NCBI GenBank assembly: GCA_021775835.1
Contig: JAJFHC010000006.1
Span: forward strand, 22,396-86,395
Length of the DNA: 64,000 nucleotides
DNA from: Hyphomicrobiales bacterium
Lineage (GTDB): Bacteria; Pseudomonadota; Alphaproteobacteria; Rhizobiales; JAJFHC01
Direction of reading: 5' to 3'
In this document: positions 62,762 to 64,000 of the stretch, piece by piece
How the letters are laid out: each line of letters begins with the position of its first letter
Numbering within the stretch: position 1 is the stretch's first letter
Program-made: the position numbers and the translations under genes
Notes under the pieces: model-generated
Told to the model about the DNA's origin: nothing
The model's input: only the letters and a program-made list of their open reading frames with translations
The model's database searches: none

Positions 62762-63547
62762 TTAGTTCGATAGACAATTCTCTGAATGGAGGTTCCCGTC
62801 ACTTGTTTCTTGCGCTGTAACTAGCTTTTGAGTTTCTCCCTCAATTGATTGCTCGACGCACGACATGAAGGTTTTCATGTCCAATCCAGGTTGGATGGGT
62901 TCCAAAAACAGCACCATAATTGTTCCGGGATAGCGTAGCCAGCTTCTCCGCGGCCAAAACAGGCCCGAATTGAGCGCGACCGGCACACACGGCACATTGA
63001 GCGCTCGATAGAGTGTCCCTATGCCTTGTTTGAACTCCAACTTCTGGCTCGGAGCGCCTCTCGTGCCCTCTGGAAAAATAACAACGTCCCTACCCTCCCG
63101 TGACCGTTTCCTGGCATCGCCCAACATCTTGGTTACCGACCCGAGGCCTGACTTTCTCTGAACCCCGATGTGCCCCATTTTCTTGATTACCCAGCCAATT
63201 ACCGGCACCCAGAACAATTCGCGTTTTACGATGAAGACGGGATCGTTGAGCAAATACGCGAGCGCAACCGTCTCCCATGCCGACTGATGTTTCGAGGCTA
63301 TCAGTACCGGTCCATTCTTGACGGGATACGCACCGTGAACTTCAAAAGTGAGCCCGCATATTGTTTTCAACTGCCACAAGAAAACGCGGAAGAAAGACTC
63401 CAAAATCCAGGCCGCCCACTGTCGTGGCAAAAACAGAAAGGGCAAGGCGACGCAATACACCACTCCTGTCGAAAAACTCGAAATGTGAAACACGGTTGAA
63501 CGAACGAACACGACGACCGTGCGAAGAATCTTGTCGCGGTCACTCAT
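62762..63547 (-). CDS. 1-acyl-glycerol-3-phosphate acyltransferase family protein (PlsC-like)
   Basis: The 261-residue membrane-associated acyltransferase has SKHQSAWETVAL (HX4D-type motif with Glu for Asp, common in alphaproteobacterial PlsC), the substrate motif IFPEGTRGA and a hydrophobic N-terminal helix (residues 20-40). It acylates a lysophosphatidic-acid-like acceptor. Its start overlaps the stop of the CDP-alcohol gene upstream by 4 nt. It could take acyl chains from the dedicated ACP nearby. Confidence 0.9.
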   Translation of the reverse strand: MSDRDKILRTVVVFVRSTVFHISSFSTGVVYCVALPFLFLPRQWAAWILESFFRVFLWQLKTICGLTFEVHGAYPVKNGPVLIASKHQSAWETVALAYLLNDPVFIVKRELFWVPVIGWVIKKMGHIGVQRKSGLGSVTKMLGDARKRSREGRDVVIFPEGTRGAPSQKLEFKQGIGTLYRALNVPCVPVALNSGLFWPRRSWLRYPGTIMVLFLEPIQPGLDMKTFMSCVEQSIEGETQKLVTAQETSDGNLHSENCLSN

Positions 63548-64000
63548 GAATCGCTATCGACAGACGAGCCCTGATTGGACGCATTGCCCTGGCGATCCAT
63601 AAGAATACGGCGCGCGCGAAAAAACCGCTGTAACGCAGTGCCATGCGCCAGCACACCGAACAGCCACAATCCAGGTTCCAGAATCAGGTTCGGAGCTTGC
63701 GAAAAATAATTGACGATACCGTTGGCAACAAGAAGCACGCATAGAAAGATCGTTCGCTCCAGCCTCTCAAAGAAGTCCGGCCAGTCGTCGTTGTCGATCG
63801 GCGTCTCAATCGCTGCCCGCGCCTTCGCGTAGCTGGTCAAAAAAGCACCCGACATGGCAAACATCACTACGGGCCACGTGCCGGTGGCTATGGCGATCGT
63901 CGCAAAAACGACAAACTCCTGGTAACGGTCGACCAATGCGTCGAGATAGCCGCCAAACAACGAGCATTCGTCTCGAAGTCTTGCCACAGCACCATCGAGG
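63544..64000 (-). CDS. CDP-alcohol phosphatidyltransferase family protein, partial
   Basis: The gene runs off the right edge. The visible part, about 151 residues, begins within the catalytic motif: LDGAVARLRDECSLFGGYLD with the rest of the motif (ALVDRYQEF) following, so the D-G-x2-A-R-x8-G-x3-D-x3-D part is intact. Membrane helices follow, ending in DSDS. It overlaps plsC by 4 nt (ATGA). The N-terminus and first Asp of the motif are outside the window. Confidence 0.88.
   Translation of the reverse strand, partial: LDGAVARLRDECSLFGGYLDALVDRYQEFVVFATIAIATGTWPVVMFAMSGAFLTSYAKARAAIETPIDNDDWPDFFERLERTIFLCVLLVANGIVNYFSQAPNLILEPGLWLFGVLAHGTALQRFFRARRILMDRQGNASNQGSSVDSDS

Overview
The window looks like a chromosomal segment of an alphaproteobacterium, probably an environmental or marine heterotroph. 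Supporting signs are moderately high G+C by eye, tightly packed operons with 1-4 nt overlaps, a glycine-betaine-demethylase-type Rieske enzyme, DUF2783 beside an FAD monooxygenase and fumarylacetoacetase, BCCT transport, and an SQAW-type PlsC. I could not run a taxonomic search, and no tRNA, rRNA, IS element or CRISPR array was seen.

Layout. 1-1647: a YcaO-family gene followed by a truncated BTAD/SARP-type regulator. 1786-10295: a divergent catabolic locus for a quaternary or N-methylated amine, probably proline-betaine-like. It has an RpiR regulator, a Rieske demethylase and a CMD-family protein on the minus strand, and a DMGDH-like flavoprotein, an MDR oxidoreductase, an enolase-superfamily epimerase and a class III aminotransferase/aminomutase on the plus strand. 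10390-14516: fatty acid desaturase, soluble double-PAS chemoreceptor, MAPEG protein. 14633-19308: a five-gene aromatic-degradation operon ending in fumarylacetoacetate hydrolysis. 20044-23437: two tandem paralogous porins. 23537-26695: SDR (BadH-like), two CoA-transferase subunits and a DUF1185 protein. 27292-30966: a PotD-type binding protein, a BCCT carrier and a leaderless SBP_3 protein. 31095-37094: caspase-like protease, D-Ala-D-Ala ligase, OYE flavoprotein, DUF2189 membrane protein, SDR and an ATC-hydrolase-family protein.

The most unusual region is 37672-51941, which looks like an uncharacterised trans-envelope electron-transfer system. In order it encodes a CcmI/TPR-like protein, a tetraheme cytochrome behind a perfect FNR-type box, a double cyclic-nucleotide-binding-domain/four-[4Fe-4S] fusion, a small diheme cytochrome b, a membrane-anchored decaheme cytochrome with a duplicated Cys4 domain, a pentaheme cytochrome with about eight acidic repeats, an outer-membrane beta-barrel carrying one copy of the same acidic motif, and a membrane-anchored flavin/[2Fe-2S] reductase. 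A small basic protein and a 15-bp terminator stem close the run. The parts resemble a porin-cytochrome conduit but in a different arrangement from Mtr/Pio as I know them. The pentaheme gene's signal peptide is in another frame, joined through a run of nine Ts, which suggests either transcriptional slippage or a sequence error.

52114-57392: a degenerate OYE pseudogene, then a small putative TetR regulon (GST, cupin protein, TetR, amine oxidase) linked by near-identical CTATCTAT-type palindromes; a glycosyltransferase lies within it. 57511-64000: a lipid/envelope locus with two CDP-alcohol phosphatidyltransferases, a membrane protein, a glycosyltransferase, two hot-dog dehydratase-like proteins, a ketosynthase, a dedicated ACP and a PlsC acyltransferase. 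Functions are assigned from motifs and family knowledge only.
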